Below, piece by piece: positions 11,817 through 24,265 of a DNA stretch of 64,000 nt. This stretch comes from Lineus longissimus. Lineage: Eukaryota > Nemertea > Pilidiophora > Heteronemertea > Lineidae. The stretch is from positions 11,844,001 to 11,908,000 of the forward strand of contig NC_088321.1 in NCBI RefSeq assembly GCF_910592395.1, given 5' to 3'. The first letter of the stretch is position 1. Every line of letters starts with the position of its first letter. The position numbers were made by a program, and so were the translations under genes. The notes beneath the pieces were generated by a model that was not told where the DNA came from, did no database searches, and saw nothing but the letters and a program-made list of their open reading frames with translations.

Positions 11817-12172
11817 ATGGCTATTCCATGCAATACACACACCCAGCAATATGATGTTTTTTCTTGATTTTTCTCGATTTTCTGCATGAAGGCAATCTCG
11901 GATCAAAATAATTTTTTGTCAGGGTACAGATTATAATGAATTCTAAAGATATTCATATTAATATTTTTAATTTCTTACTGTTTTCTACCTTTTTTGCCAC
12001 TTTTTAGAAACCTCATTGTTTTCCATCCTTAATTACAGATATGCCGAGATTTTCTTTTTTCATCATCTAGAGTTCGGTCTTTTGTACCATCCATGCAAAT
12101 TTCATCTTTTAATTCCTACTATAAATACCCTTAAAAAATTTTGGTAATCAGGTCCCTTAGCCGAACATCCCC
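11817..12172 (-). repeat. Spy right terminal inverted repeat (356 bp)
   Basis: This is the reverse-complement partner of 2411-2766. It ends in CCCC, directly followed by host TTT at 12173-12175. Confidence 0.92.
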
Positions 12173-12296
12173 TTTGTACAACATTAAACTGGGCATGTAT
12201 GCGTACAGATGGTACACGTGCATGCACGGTACAAATCATATACAAGTAAAAATGGCCTGCAAACTTTGTTCACCTAACCTCTTTATTTTCCTCAAG

Positions 12297-13232
12297 AAGA
12301 TTACATCATTCTCTTATCACCTTAGTCACAAACTTGCAATAAGTTCTGCTGTGCATTTTCAAAACTTTTATCATCATAAGCAAGGTGACTTGGTTGTCTT
12401 AACCGATTTCTCAGGAAATGAAACTTCAATAAGAACACTGAAGCTATATCCGGACTCTGGCAAGCTTGGATGGAAACAGGCAAGCTACGAAGGCATAATT
12501 AAAATTGTCGGTCAATATAAACAGTTCCTCATTGCTACTCCAATGACCCGCCTCTACGAAAAGTTCATCATCGTTGGATTGGACGGCCGGTTGCAAGGAA
12601 GGCTAAAGTTCCAACACCTGAATGAAATCCAATTTAGCCTATCCAAGTACATGGACGTTTCATTTCTTCTTTTAAGCGATGCAGATTTGGGCGTTATCAC
12701 ACTTTTCTCTTTGGAAGGCCACTTTACGAAGTATTGTCACAACCGCATATCCAACATGCCCAATGGCTCATTAACCCTAATTCTTACATGCAGAAAGAAA
12801 CTTGCGCCTTCCTTGAAATATTCTGCGTACACAAATTCTGGATTATTCGCATTTTGTTCAGGATTTATCAGTAATGGCTCTCTTGTCAGTTGTTTTGATG
12901 CGAAATCAAAACGCCCTAGCCATGCTATATTGTCTGTGCAAAAAACAGTTAAAACCACATTCTTCTTCATTACCGACGTCTACCATCGACTATTGATAGG
13001 AACTACTGATAACGAGGTCATGTTTATGAGTCGGCCGAAGGGAAATGGAGTTTCTTACCATCAATTAAAACAAGACGACGTCTTCAAATTCAGTGGGGGT
13101 AGTCAGTTCGTTTTGTTAAATAATGGTGATCTTGTTCAGTTTTTAACGGATGGAGGTGCACAAGGAAGGAGAATTCTGACAATGTTGAAGGTGTACTCCC
13201 CGAGAGCAGGATGTGAAACGATCAAAGTGTGA
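12297..13232 (+). CDS. Gene A exon 2 (terminal exon of PAN-domain secreted protein paralogue)
   Basis: An acceptor (TTTATTTTCCTCAAG at 12296) opens a 311-codon frame in phase 0, ending at TGA 13230-13232. The same acceptor, phase and length occur at 60813 (gene C) and, with one stop, at 50416 (gene B). The product part has alternating hydrophobic strands and a recurring pattern such as FLLLSDADLGVITLFS and FVLLNNGDLVQFL, which could be blades of a beta-propeller-like fold, but I do not recognise the family. Exon 1 should lie upstream of the window. Unspliced frames that begin inside the Spy right TIR (ATG 12141) are accidental. Confidence 0.7.
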   Translation, partial: KITSFSYHLSHKLAISSAVHFQNFYHHKQGDLVVLTDFSGNETSIRTLKLYPDSGKLGWKQASYEGIIKIVGQYKQFLIATPMTRLYEKFIIVGLDGRLQGRLKFQHLNEIQFSLSKYMDVSFLLLSDADLGVITLFSLEGHFTKYCHNRISNMPNGSLTLILTCRKKLAPSLKYSAYTNSGLFAFCSGFISNGSLVSCFDAKSKRPSHAILSVQKTVKTTFFFITDVYHRLLIGTTDNEVMFMSRPKGNGVSYHQLKQDDVFKFSGGSQFVLLNNGDLVQFLTDGGAQGRRILTMLKVYSPRAGCETIKV

Positions 13233-13248
13233 CTCAGTAGATCTGCAT

Positions 13249-14314
13249 GGTAGTTGATAAAACTTGGAATCAGTGAAACCATGTAACCTGTGCTAAACCA
13301 TGGAATAGTCAGTACTTAACCGTGGAATCACTGTGCAAGTACCGCGTGAAATCGGGTGCGTTCCTTCCACAATTTATACCCTTCCAACTGCCAGTCTCGT
13401 CCCAGCTGACTTTATTGATAGCAATTTGCCAGTAGTTCCAGAAACCACCTTTTTGTGGAGGATGACGTCATCATGGAATGCATTTGCAATGCAATGCGTT
13501 GTTGTCGTTAAAAAATAAACTTATATTCATGACGGGCCGCAATTGCAAATATCTAATGATTTCTTTTCAATGAAAGCAAAAGGAAGGTTTTGTGATTGTT
13601 TTGTATTCCATATACTAAAATAAAACATTTTTATTAGGAGAATCATTTTGTATATATAATGCTCTGATTAAGCTTGGTAGATAGGACAGACATGTACACG
13701 GGAATCACTAAAAAAATGTGTCCGCTTAGAACTGGTGATATCACGAAAATATCTCTACATCCCTCGATGTGTACATGAAAATGTACGAAATCGCTCACCG
13801 TGAAGGAATTCGTTCTAATTTTTCATCTCCAAACTCGGCTAAAACCTTCGGTAATAAATCTTTTTATACGTTTCTTGTCATGTTTAAGATGATGTACGGA
13901 TAAGTGCATGATGTAGTCAATCTTCTCTGTATCACCCTGTATGATCACACCGCTCCGTAGTTCAAATGGCCCCGTGTGGTGGCGTAGTAAGCGGAGCACT
14001 GATTGGTCCATATTATGGGTGTGTGGTGGGCGTGTCGTGACGTGCATGCCCATATTTGGGAGATCAGTAATGTACACTGGGACGAGGTATGACTTTGTTG
14101 TTCTAAAATATAGATTGTTGAATCGGAAATGCGACTGATTTCTAAACTACCGTCAAATTCCGATCTGATCATGTAAAAATAAGCTCCAAATATTGATTCG
14201 TAACCACCTTAGGTTCCAATGGCATTATTTCATGTTTTTATGCATTTTTAGGACTGATTCCATGGTTTAGCACAGGTTACATGGTTTCACTGATTCCAAG
14301 TTTTATCAACTACC
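13249..14314. mobile_element. Nonautonomous TIR element, 1066 bp, 9-bp TSD
   Basis: About 58-bp TIRs begin GGTAGTTGATAAAACTTGG and end CCAAGTTTTATCAACTACC. The 9-bp sequence GATCTGCAT flanks both sides (13240-13248 and 14315-14323) and occurs once at the empty site in segment B (51359-51367). A 9-bp TSD with long TIRs suggests a Mutator-like element. No transposase is encoded. Confidence 0.9.
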
Positions 14315-14323
14315 GATCTGCAT

Positions 14324-16066
14324 ACGGTTCTCATCATTTCCTTCGAAGTTTCTTTAGTAACTAAAAATATATTTATTCTGCCATGGAGCATAATCCACTA
14401 TTGCCGTTAGGTGGCGCATACAAATGATATATGTACCATATGTAACAGAATAGGTAAGCATTTCAAGTTATTTTAAATAGGGACTTTACGATCTCGGGTC
14501 AGTTAACATGGTAAAGGGCAGTGGGTTGTGTTTGATCCTGCGATAATTATATTTACTTGGGTGTCCAAGCTAGTCTATTTCGTAGTATATTGTAACTTTC
14601 ACCTGCGCTCATATCGCCTGGCTTACAAATTATACCAGTCCTACCAGTATATTCGCAGAACATGCATTTTTGACCAATGGCATTCGTCTTCTCCTTCTTC
14701 TCCTTCTTCTTCCATTTACTGGGACGCAGTCATCATTTGACTATTGTGCCCAGGGCCTTCGGCCAAGGAGGGTCCACAGCAGCTACTCATGTTTCTCACT
14801 AAGTTGGGTCTTTAACCTGGCATATAGCATAGCCACCAGATACAAATAACCTCTGTTTTAAGTCTCCCCGTTCGAACACTGAGCGCTGAGGCATTATTCG
14901 GGCGCTGTTGTGCAAAGCGAAGTGTTGCATAAGTCTAAATCAGAGCTGTATAAAAGCCATCTTTTAGATTCAGGCAAGAACAACGTTTGCATAGCGTAGA
15001 CTGATAGCAGACCTCATCGTCTTAAGTGAAGGAATGAACACTAAGCTTCAAATAAAGCGTGCATTGGTTGCGTCGCCATCATCAATGTTTCGGGGAGTTG
15101 AGAATCAAATTATAAGCTATGCACTGATCTAACTCCGTATAGTCGCATGTATGTAAATTTGATATGTTTTTTTGTGCATACAGTTGCATTCTGCTATGCA
15201 ATGCAGCGCATTACGTAGGATGCAGTTTCACACACACTCGTAATGAATGTGCAATGCATTGCCATATTTTCCCGACACAGTTGTTCCGATACACTGCATA
15301 CGACGTTTCCAGGGACTATGGCATCACCATGGCCGAAACTCCTAAAAGTAGTCTGACATGATCCATGTCTGAATATAGTTTCTATCAAGTATAATGTGTA
15401 CACTCCTTACCATATTATTGTACGATTCTGGTTCAATATATGACAACGGAATCTTACGTTAGTATTGTAAAGATTGTACATGTTAGGCTTTAGATGGCCG
15501 TTAACCAAAATCTTTAAATGAGGATGGCGACCTGGCTAGGCGCAGGAGAAAATGCATTATCAAGTTCCTTACCAGGATTTAAATAATGTTGGCCTGAACC
15601 AATCCATCTTGACACTCAAGCTATAGATCCACTTCGCCGACCCGGACTCCCTTACACCAACCCTTGACGCAACACGCAGATCTGCTTGTGAGTTGGTTAT
15701 GTTATTCCTCACTAGATCGCACGCTCTCGCCCATATTAACAAATCAGTAGGCCTGTAACAAGAGTGCACTTTGATATAATCTAAACAACCTCGCTTCTAG
15801 TCTTCTACGTTTAAAAACGCTATGTCGAAAGTGTATATTGGCAGCATGCCAAGACTGGAGGCAAGAATAAAAAAATGACTCATTCATGAAAAATCACAAT
15901 TTTGAAAGCAGCGTTCTGATTGGCTCACCACAACTCGAGGCGCAGGAGATACAGAATTATGGCTTGCTTTTCTTCAGAGGTATGAGGGGAGGTAACGGAC
16001 CGATAAATCTGATGGTTCAGAATGGCATCAATTATAATCATGTATTCCTTTGCTACTTCATGACAG
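14324..16066. other. Noncoding DNA, partly an old diverged copy of the segment start
   Basis: 14324-14546 matches DNA downstream of exon 2 in B and C. About 14870-15260 is a strongly diverged copy of 61-340: both have GCGAAG.GGAGT, GTCTAAATCAG, CTTGCATAGC and TGCAATGCAGNGCA in the same order. It marks an older duplicated unit (A prime) whose exon 2 starts at 16067. I find no PAN-type exon 1 here. Confidence 0.6.
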
Positions 16067-16996
16067 AGATTCGCCTATTTTTTAAGACACGAGCTTGCAT
16101 TAAACTCATCAGTAGAGTTTCATGATACGTATTACCACCAGCGAAATAACTGCATCATATTAAGCACCCTGTTAGAAAGTGGCACTTTGATAACGATACT
16201 AACATTGAATCCAGTGGCTGGTAAAGTTGTTTTGAAACAGAATCACTATAAAGAGAGAATAAGGATGTTATCTGAATTTAAACAATTTCTACTTGTCGGT
16301 GTTGGTGAACCAACTATGAGGTTTATTTTTTTAACGTTTGACGCCCGACAGATCGGGATGATGAATTTTCAGAGGAACTTCAAAGCCTTTATACGCAACA
16401 GCACAAGCGTTTCATTTCTTTTTTCCCATGTTCATGATCAAGATCAAGTCATTGTTAATTTGTTAAATCAGGGCCGTTATTATTCATTAGGCTGCCACTG
16501 CGGCACATATGAACTTCACGACAAGTTTAACCTGGTGCTATTTTGTGCCGAAAAGCTAGCACTGTCTTTTGAATATCCGGCCTTCACAATTGCTGGATCG
16601 TTGGTATTTTTCTCAAGAACAATTCCTCCAAAAAGCGAATTTGAGTTCTTTCGGGGGCATTTTAAAAACGAGTATACAGTGCGATTATCTTTATGGAAAC
16701 CAGTTCAAGTTACCTTTGTGTTTATTAGTGAAGTTTATCGCAGGTTTCTCATAGGCATCACTGGAAACAAAATCATGATGGTTAATTGGGTAAAGGCAAT
16801 TAACGGGTCTCGATATCGTGTGAAACATGAAGACATCCTCCAATTTAATGGAAGAAGTGATTTCATTCTTTTGAATAATGGTGACCTTGTTCAGTTGATA
16901 ACGGATGTTGCTGCTCCAAGAAAGAGAAATTTGACAATGATTAAAGTTTATTCGCCAAATGCTGGGTGTATCTGGCCGAAAGGGTCGAAGTGTTGA
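16067..16996 (+). CDS. Diverged paralogous exon 2 (A prime), open throughout
   Basis: An acceptor (TACTTCATGACAG at 16066) opens a phase-0 frame of 309 codons. It aligns along its whole length with exon 2 of genes A-C. At the N-terminus LRHELALNSSVEF matches LSHKLAISSAVHF, and near the C-terminus FILLNNGDLVQLITD matches FVLLNNGDLVQFLTD. Amino-acid identity is much lower than among A, B and C, so it is an older duplicate, yet it has no stop, which suggests it was kept. Its own exon 1 is not visible; it could be an alternative terminal exon for an upstream exon 1. The visible longest frame starts at a TTG (16187), so a spliced start is preferred. Confidence 0.62.
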   Translation, partial: RFAYFLRHELALNSSVEFHDTYYHQRNNCIILSTLLESGTLITILTLNPVAGKVVLKQNHYKERIRMLSEFKQFLLVGVGEPTMRFIFLTFDARQIGMMNFQRNFKAFIRNSTSVSFLFSHVHDQDQVIVNLLNQGRYYSLGCHCGTYELHDKFNLVLFCAEKLALSFEYPAFTIAGSLVFFSRTIPPKSEFEFFRGHFKNEYTVRLSLWKPVQVTFVFISEVYRRFLIGITGNKIMMVNWVKAINGSRYRVKHEDILQFNGRSDFILLNNGDLVQLITDVAAPRKRNLTMIKVYSPNAGCIWPKGSKC

Positions 16997-18450
16997 CTTC
17001 AGTCAAGCCAATAAAAGGCTTGCTACACCCCGAGACACTCTGACCGAGAGAATCTATAGTGTCAACTTTGTTCAAGCAAACAAAAAGTTTACACTCAATA
17101 TGTACAATGGGTCTTCTTTAAGGCGGACGGCTGCTGCTGATTTCTTCAAACTGAACGAAGAAAAACAGGTAAATGGCAACGTCAACGCAGGTCGAATGAC
17201 GAGATTATATTTAGATTCTACAGAAACATTTGGTTACGATATTAACTGTGGCTAAAGGTATCGGTTTGCTTGAGAAAAATACGTGCTTACCTGGAGAGAA
17301 AATGACTATACAAAAGAAATATTTAAAAAATATTTGTTAATTTTGAGGGCCGAAAGGCCCACATTTATTTATTTCTTTCCGATTGCACTCCTCCAACACT
17401 GTAATGGTGAGAAAGGTTTCTGCTCTGATGCCCGATATACACGGCCCCATTTCAACTTACGGAAAATTTTGTAGGAAAAAAAACACGTTTAGGTCTTTCC
17501 TATTTTCCCGTACAATAAAATGCTATACAATTTAATCTCACCGTGTACGATGGGGTTGCGGGTTGACGTACGTTTGACCGTTTATTGACTGGATACATGG
17601 GAGTAAGAGCCTACAGGCGCCTTTTAATGGTCGTCTTAGGATCCATTGTTTGGCCCGTTTCAGCGGTTTTCTTCTCTGTTTCCGACGGCGGGAGGAGCGT
17701 GAGACTTCCATCACCAGATCATGACGTTTGCACAAGATACCGAGACAACTTTTAGTTTGGACAGTACCGGAGGTATTTTCAAAATGGATGGGAATATTGG
17801 GCCCTAACTGGTCTATAGTGCAGGATATGATCTATGCAGAATGTTACGTAGGCCTAGAGTCTCCAACCCAAATGTTCTTGAAGAATATTAACCCGGTTTG
17901 GTATCTAGTACACTAGTGGGTTAATCCTATCGAAACTTGCTACCCCGCCAGACACGATCAATTTCTCAATCGTACTTAATCCTTCCTACAAAACAATGTA
18001 CTCGTCGACGTCGGGTTAAGTTGGAGAGACAATTGTAAACAAATATTTCATAGGAATATGTTATTGTGTATAGCGGCCATGACACTGTATTTGGATCGCC
18101 TTGTTTCCATTGTGTTGCAAAGGTAAACAAATAGCTTTAATTACCCACTGTGTTATTCAGTGCCGGATTCGTAGGTTAACATTTCAACATGGAATCTACA
18201 CATAAATTATTTACACGATTCTTGTATGATTCTTAGTTAAGACAAGAACAAAACTGAAAAACTCTAAAAAAGTTGATATTGAGTTGAGATGTTCTGTGAG
18301 ACGTTCAGCGCTCGCCCTTTTCACTATCTCAAGATGTCGTCCACATACCTTTTCCCAAACCTAGGTTTGACATCATTGGGTGCCGTTGCAACGGCTTTCT
18401 GGTCCAAACATATTATATAAAGGTTGGCGAATATCGGAGACATTCATAAC
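16997..18450. other. Noncoding DNA downstream of A prime
   Basis: From about 17065 it aligns with B (51590-52940) and C (61985-63330). Small open frames on both strands (for example near 17100 and 17538-17735) shift frame between copies, so I do not call genes. The 161-bp insertion found in B and C is absent here at about 17893. Confidence 0.6.
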
Positions 18451-20979
18451 CAGTCAGTTGGCCGCGTCCCCGTTCGCAGCGCCAAAAGAGCGTTTCTCTC
18501 TGCGTTGCGCTGCTACTGTCACCTATCGGTAAAAAGTTGATACTAACTCGCGCCATATTTGTGGCAGAGACTAAAACCTCTGTAGCATGCACGACTGTTC
18601 GGGGAGAGCGATTGATCAAAGATGGCGAAATTGTTAGTTATTGAAAGAAAAAATTGGTGTTTATTGCATCAAATTCCAAGCAAAATCAACCGAGTTTGAT
18701 CAATTTTTCGAAAGACGATATTTTCGCAATCTTCGCTGAACATACCTCACTCAAAGATATTTTCCAGCTTTGCGGCGATATTTGGTAAATTGATTTTTTG
18801 CGAAGTGGTTGACCAATCCTAAATGAATTCATATCTTTTAAAACATTTGAGCACCCGGTTTCCTAAATATTTCTTTTTTGGCACTTAATTTGGTGATTTT
18901 TCGAAGAAATCTCATTGATATTTATGACGTTTTGGATCACGTGATGTTAATCAAGCCGTTTTTCGCGGCAATTGCGTGCACGACGCGATATTGTAAAAAT
19001 ATTTTAATGCACAGCGTGTCTCAAAAAAATTGTGGTTAAAAGTGAGAATGGCATGATGGTAGCCTGTTTGAGTTCTGTTGATGAATATGCTTAGTCTGAC
19101 TATAATTTCTACAACTTGTGGCCAAATAACCAGATGATTTTGAGCCTTTTGATAAAGCTACTGGTAGAATAGTCGTCAGAAATGTCAAAGCGACAGTGAC
19201 TGAGTGAGTGTTATGTTATGTTATGAGACTGGAGGTATGTCATGTGTTCCACCATATCGTCATTGATATTGACCAGGAATACTATCGATTTGTGTGGATG
19301 TGCTCAAACAGTAAAGCATGAGCCATGATGCTTCACTTCCGAAAAGATCCAGGTGACTGAGATGTCTACTACTACTGTTGGGCAATCCGGCTGATTCTTC
19401 AGAAATTTCTCTGTATATCCTCTGTGAAAATAAACTTTCTCATAATGATATATCTTTTGTTTGTTTGGTAATTTTAGTTGCCTATGTTAAGGCATTTTTT
19501 TGCCAGATTTGCCTGTAAAAGGCTGCCATAGTTCAGGAAAAGAAATCATATACATATTACAATGTGGATCTTCACGGCCCAAAACACCAGGGCCTACTAG
19601 GTGACATGGCTCAATAATTGGCATTGTCTGATAATTTTGGACGACCTTTGGATGGATAGTTTATTTTCCCTGACCCTGGCCTGGGTCTGAACGGGCTTCC
19701 AAGCCATCAATGATGCTTATAAAGCCGGGAATAGCCTCATCAGTACCCCCACAAGAGTTATTTTGTGCCAGACATCGCGCACAGAACTTGCCATCATCTC
19801 ATTTTTAGAGTTGCTGTATCAGTAAAAGATAATGCCAAAAAGCTGATAAAGTATGTAATTTGAGCAGCATGACCAATGCCAGTGTTAAAGGTGTAAACTT
19901 AACCTATTACAGGACATCTTCCTGCAAGATTGTGATTGGTTTAACTTGAAGTTTGTCATCAATTTGACTGTTGTAATTGTACATCCATGCTGTTGTCATT
20001 CAGGAAAAATCTGCTTTATCTTTCAGCTAATACTTTCACTTCTCCAGTCAATCGGGTTTGATGAACATGTCAAGCTGTTGAATGGTGTAAACAATCATTA
20101 GCAAATAACGTCACGAATGAAAATAAGTTTGATTCCTTCCACTTGAAAAGTTCAACAGCACCACTTGCAAGAATTTTAATTTGGCATTGTGTTTTACACC
20201 CTTCAACAATTGACTGTCTGTTTGTTATTGGTGTTCTTGTTTCAATGTTAGCGTTTCACTGTTAAAAGAGTTTCAAGATGCAGAAGAGAGGATTAGTTAT
20301 CTTTAATGTTAAGTTTCTTCTTTGCATCATTTTGTCATTAAATTTGGGCAATGGTGGTCTCATGAAAGGAGGGATGGGCTGGCAGGATGGGCTATTGGAC
20401 AAGTTTTCATAATCAGTATTCTAGAACACGTTTTGTAGCGATGGTGGAGATCCTTGTGTTCGGGCCTCTTCGGCTCAACTTCGGGCGTGGTCGGAACCTA
20501 AATCCGGCTGCAACATTTTCTGACAAAAATCAGAGGCAACTTAAACGTATTTTCCAGCCGTGCGACAGAAATAATCATTTTTACTATCGTGTTATTCAGT
20601 CAAAGATACATATAACAATAAATATCAGTCATTACATCTGAGCACGCGCGATGTTTTTGATGAGTTAGGTGCATTTATTCAACAAAATTACGTGAAAAAT
20701 TGCAAATTTTCGGGCGACGACCGCTGTTCAAAGTCACGTAAACAGCAAACCTCAGGACTTTTTACACTTTTTTCTTAATGAAACTACTAACTAATGTTTC
20801 ATCCAGAATAATATGTTCCGTTTACATGTCATTCAGAAAGATTTTGGCAAGTTTAGGATCGATTTCCGACTTCATATTTTTCACGCCTAAATGTACGCGA
20901 TAATGAGCTCGTAATGATATGCAGTGACGATATAGCGAAGAGAGAATTACGCGGAAATGGGGGCGCGGCCAACTGACTG
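18451..20979. mobile_element. Nonautonomous TIR element, 2.5 kb, 4-bp TSD
   Basis: Left end CAGTCAGTTGGCCGCG and right end CGCGGCCAACTGACTG form TIRs of about 21 bp, flanked by TAAC on both sides (18447-18450 and 20980-20983). No long frame is present, so it cannot encode its own transposase. The element lies within a 2.7-kb stretch of segment A that B and C lack. B and C join at an AACAAA word present at both edges of that stretch, so a deletion in their ancestor is possible. Confidence 0.7.
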
Positions 20980-20983
20980 TAAC

Positions 20984-23900
20984 ATCGATTGGGAACAAAG
21001 CAAAGTGGTGGAGAGAGACCCAACACGATTTACGAGATGATTGAAGGAGGCGATTCGGATTCGTAAAATCACCAACATGAATCGAGACACTAAGTCCCGT
21101 GTGGGATCAAAGTCTGGCCGCTCCGACATACAACAGTCAGATGTCTAACTTATGAAGAAGAATGGTGCAACCATTTGAAAGATCAAGGTGATGATGAACA
21201 TTGATTGTGAAAAAACTGTTGATGACCCAAAGGACTCCTCCAGGCATGTCAAAAATGTTGTATGGTTTATTAGACACCATGTGGGATGGCGGAGAGAACC
21301 AGGATGTGCATGTCGTGTTGGAGTGCTATCCGAGCTCGGTCGAGTGCATATTAATCACGCGAATAATGATTTGATGATAGTATACCTTTGTTATTGTAGT
21401 TTTGTTTGATAAGAATTCACTGCAAACATATTTTTTATACAATATGCATATAGTTTGAAGAAAAACATACATGTACTTGCAGACTGAGTATACACTGTAA
21501 TATCAGTACGAGTTGATCTCGCTTGCTGACAACTTTGATATGATGCATTAAAAAACTGCATACTACGCGGCTTTCAACCTACATTAACATTGATTTTCAT
21601 CAATCAATACCTACGGTTTTCCTAATCGGTTAGGAGACAGGGGAAGTGCTCGTTAAGTTGCGACCATATAGACACGATAGACACAATCCCGTACAGAATT
21701 ATTGTTAATACGACATCGGACTGATGGCTGGCAGTAACGTACGCCGAACATCATATAGGTGATATGAAACGCACTTGAGAATATCGTGTGCGGAAGTGTT
21801 TTTTGAAGAACCAGTGGCATAATAAAGGGCTGCCGCTTCTTAGTTTCCTTTGCGCTCTAAAGAACTATTTCCAGATATGAATGTGCACAAGAAATGGAAA
21901 ATTCGAAATATTGCTGAATTATCCCTTATTTCCGTGCAGCGATCATATCTATTGACAACGCGCAGCCTTAGCTGGGGAATATAAAGGCGTCATCTTGTCG
22001 GAGCTCGATTACCCCGATACCAAGACGACACTGACAATATGTTAGATCAGAGTCGTTGCACTATCAGTGAAAAGTCCAAGGTTTTTGTGGCCCGGTGTGT
22101 CTTTGAGGACTATGAACCCACACACCGGTCGGCAGATGAGGCGGAATAAAATTTCCATGTCCGGCTCGCATAGGCTTGAGTAAGTAACTAAGGTAACCGA
22201 AGAGTAAGCAAGTACACCTACCCATGCACAACCCTAACCGGATTTGGATAATTTTTGAATGGAAGACTCCATGGGGACGTAAAGCAAATATCAAATCGTC
22301 CTTAAAGTAGATTTTTGGCGGTATTTTATTGGTTGTTCGCGAGGGGGTGGTGGGGCGGTGGTGGTGGGGGGGGGGGGGGGGGGGGCAGACACATGCAGAG
22401 CTCGTAATGTATGTGGGATAACAACCACGATTAGCAACCGTGTAAATATGGAAACGACGTTGATTTTAATGAGAATGAATGCCTACTGATTATGATATGC
22501 TTGTTACAAGAGACATACCGTATTGATTATTGAGAATGTAAATAACTAATTGGCAGCATAATGTGCGTTGGGCAAGCTATGTTTGGTCTGTTCCTTATGT
22601 CTATATGATTGGGATCAGCGAGGACTTGAATGACCTCGTCGATTGGTTATCGCGTGATGTCGTATTCCCGGTGGGTAAATGTATCTGTTGGCCTAAGAAA
22701 AATACGTGCTTACCTGGAGACAGACAAAAGATTAGTTCATTTTGAGGGGCGTATATCAGGCCCGCATTCATAATTTTTAGCCTTGTTTCTATTGTGTTGC
22801 CTTCATCCACCGTGGTATTGGTCACAAATTTGACTCATTCCACGATCTTTCCTCGGGATGAACTGATGTTGTTTTGCGTGTTTTTTTCCGATAGGACAAA
22901 GATTTACAACTCCAAAAAAGCCGGCTATTTCAGTTTTATATTTTACAGTTCGATCGTGACAGTGCACTTGCATACAGTGTATATGATTTAACAAACAATT
23001 GTATGTGTGAAAATCGACGCCACACAAATACGTTACTCCAGATATTGTGTTCCCTTTAGGTGGCAACTTCTAGCCACGATGCACATTCCGCACTTGGGAG
23101 ATTACGACTTGACTGGTTGTCATATTGAGCGATTTGAATCTTAGCCAGCATCGGTTACTCGTAACATTTTGACCAGGCTTGAATCGAATTCTCATTGCAA
23201 TCTCTGTCTTCGTACACACGAACAGTTACCTTTTTTTACAGACTGCCAATACCCTGATTCAAACCTTGTGCCGCAATAAGTATGAAAGCCGATTTACGAA
23301 TGTTGCGTACGTGAGTTTGCGTGCTTGAGCATGCTTGATGACATACACTGATCTGTGTTCATCGCAATTTGTCTTTTGTAAGGGTTGCAAAACATACATA
23401 TTTCAATGGAACTTGTCCTTTTCCAAATCGAGTGCACGCAAGTACAAATAGTGTCATCTATCCGGGGAAATGTGTCTGTAATGGCTCAGTTCGTCATATC
23501 TTCATATTACTCAGAATTTCGTCAGATATTTTTGAGCTATATTCATTGTGAAATACAGCAAAATGTAAATTATGCATAATACAATTAAATATTAATGTCT
23601 GTTGTTTGATACAGAACAGCAATCAATTGCTGATCGTTTGATATAATGCTATAAGACGTAATTATACACTTCTGCAATACTCTCCATCACTCCAGTAGAC
23701 GACACGGAAGTATACTTTTCACCGCATCGAAGCCACATGATGACAGAGAATACGTTGTCGGCTGCACTTTCAAAAGGTTTTCGAAGTTATTTTACTCTCA
23801 GAAATTAAGTGAATTTAAGTGAATGAAACCAACCACAGTTTATTTACTCATCACAGTAGGACATATTGTTGTGACCTAAAGGCCCCCCAATGGCGGTCCC

Positions 23901-24035
23901 CGAAAGGAACTATGTTCTGAAAGATAGACACGCCTTTGGGAGACCAAGAAGTTACCTTTAATACGATGCATGCCTTTATTGCGGTAGACGAAAAACCAAG
24001 TGTATTTGATTTGGCACTGGTCAGTATATAGGCCA
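20984..24035. other. Intergenic DNA of segment A
   Basis: It aligns with B (52940-56815) except for insertions private to B and a roughly 245-bp stretch (about 21630-21870) that B lost and C kept. No gene is supported. A run of more than 20 G lies near 22367-22386. Confidence 0.6.
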
Positions 24036-24265
24036 GGGCCCATATTCATAAAGCACCTTAAGTCAAAGTGGGGCACCTAATATGCATCTTAAGTTTAAGT
24101 GGGGTACTTACTTAAAATAAGTCATATTCGTAAACATACTTAAGTCAAGTGGACCACTCAAATCGAGTCTTAGATTTGAGACACCTCTGGAGCAGTCTTA
24201 ACTCTAAGTCCCGCTCTAAGTGGACTGGTTCTTTCAGTTCATTTTGTGCACGGTGCTCAACGGAG

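Larger units (their letters stand above)
2411..12172 (+). mobile_element. Spy-like DNA transposon, 9.76 kb, no target-site duplication
   Basis: The element begins GGGGATGTTCGG and ends CCGAACATCCCC, with near-identical 356-bp terminal inverted repeats. The left flank ends in AAA and the right flank starts TTT. The paralogous empty site in segment C (about 60675-60700) reads ACTAAATTTGTACAAC, so the element sits precisely between AAA and TTT and no target bases were duplicated. That is the published hallmark of Spy transposons, a TSD-less group distantly related to IS5, ISL2EU and PIF/Harbinger. Inside are a C2H2 exon, a large DDE-transposase/USP-like protein, and 3.6 kb of noncoding tandem repeats. 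TIR identity suggests a recent insertion. Confidence 0.88.

Noticed and set aside
12141-12296. Long frame of gene A exon 2 starting at an ATG inside the Spy right TIR
   Set aside because: The upstream part is transposon sequence plus intron; segments B and C support an acceptor at the AAG just before 12297 instead.
17538-17735. Minus-strand 65-codon Arg/Lys-rich frame present in all segments
   Set aside because: Its conservation equals that of the surrounding noncoding DNA; there is no splice or start evidence.
22362-22386. Long run of G as a G-quadruplex regulatory element
   Set aside because: Segment B has only a short G-rich stretch at the same place, so it looks like recent slippage with no conserved role.
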